The notes under the pieces were generated by a model. The model did no database searches and was not told where the DNA came from. It worked only from the letters and a program-made list of their open reading frames with translations. Shown here piece after piece: positions 63,968 through 64,000 of a stretch of 64,000 nucleotides of DNA (positions within the stretch are counted from its first letter, which is position 1; each line of letters starts with the position of its first letter). The DNA comes from a candidate division KSB1 bacterium (GTDB taxonomy: Bacteria > Zhuqueibacterota > Zhuqueibacteria > Zhuqueibacterales > Zhuqueibacteraceae), in assembly GCA_034506255.1 (NCBI GenBank), contig JAPDPX010000001.1:124001-188000 (forward strand). Direction: 5' to 3'. The translations under genes were made by a program, and so were the position numbers.

Positions 63968-64000
63968 AACGAGCGCGCCACCCCGGCAGACGTGAGCTGC

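Overview
This is a GC-rich, gene-dense bacterial window. It has no rRNA, tRNA or CRISPR array that I can see. The FCB superphylum is suggested by several features: a C-terminal YPNPFNP-type sorting domain on a secreted protein, a TonB-dependent receptor with an N-terminal carboxypeptidase-regulatory-like domain, a GWxTD-domain protein and a PorV/PorQ-type outer-membrane protein. A Calditrichota or candidate KSB1-like lineage is the best inference, but no marker gene here proves it.

Region 1 (1-29449, all + strand) is one long exopolysaccharide/capsule locus. It holds an acetyltransferase cut by the window edge, a NodB-type deacetylase, six GT4-type glycosyltransferases, several SAM methyltransferases and three full asparagine-synthase-like amidotransferases (plus a relic of a fourth). 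It also holds an O-antigen ligase/polymerase-like membrane protein, a fused Zn-dehydrogenase/Gfo-Idh oxidoreductase with an alpha-toroid partner, a DUF354 protein, a polyprenyl-phosphate sugar transferase, a WlbA/WlbB-like oxidoreductase-acetyltransferase pair and a probable Wzi-like outer-membrane protein. Many genes overlap by 1-70 nt, as in a polycistronic operon. A scar at 17.1-18.0 kb holds a deleted methyltransferase and an asnB fragment.

Region 2 (29.7-44.2 kb) is mostly housekeeping genes on both strands: a NYN/LOTUS RNase-like protein, an MFS transporter, an aldehyde dehydrogenase, SelB, a TonB-ExbB-ExbD-ExbD cluster, an NAD(P)-binding protein, a GWxTD/TPR protein, RsgA and an HD-domain protein.

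Region 3 (44.36-51.44 kb) is the most unusual part. It is a three-gene module made of a CHAT protease-STAND ATPase-TPR protein, a separate P-loop ATPase, and a protein with an ATPase-like N-terminus that lacks a P-loop, followed by near-identical TPR units. The two TPR genes share 144-nt repeat units and an almost identical 3' end. A run of heptanucleotide repeats is translated inside the CHAT domain. The layout resembles NTP-dependent conflict (defence or programmed-death) systems built from STAND ATPases and caspase-like effectors.

Region 4 (51.5-64 kb) looks like a regulated carbohydrate-acquisition island. A LacI-type regulator has a promoter overlapped by one palindromic operator and followed by a second. 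After it come a secreted protein with an almost exact 510-residue duplication (four CBM9-like domains) and a sorting tail, a TonB-dependent receptor, a large secreted partner protein and a PorV-like barrel.
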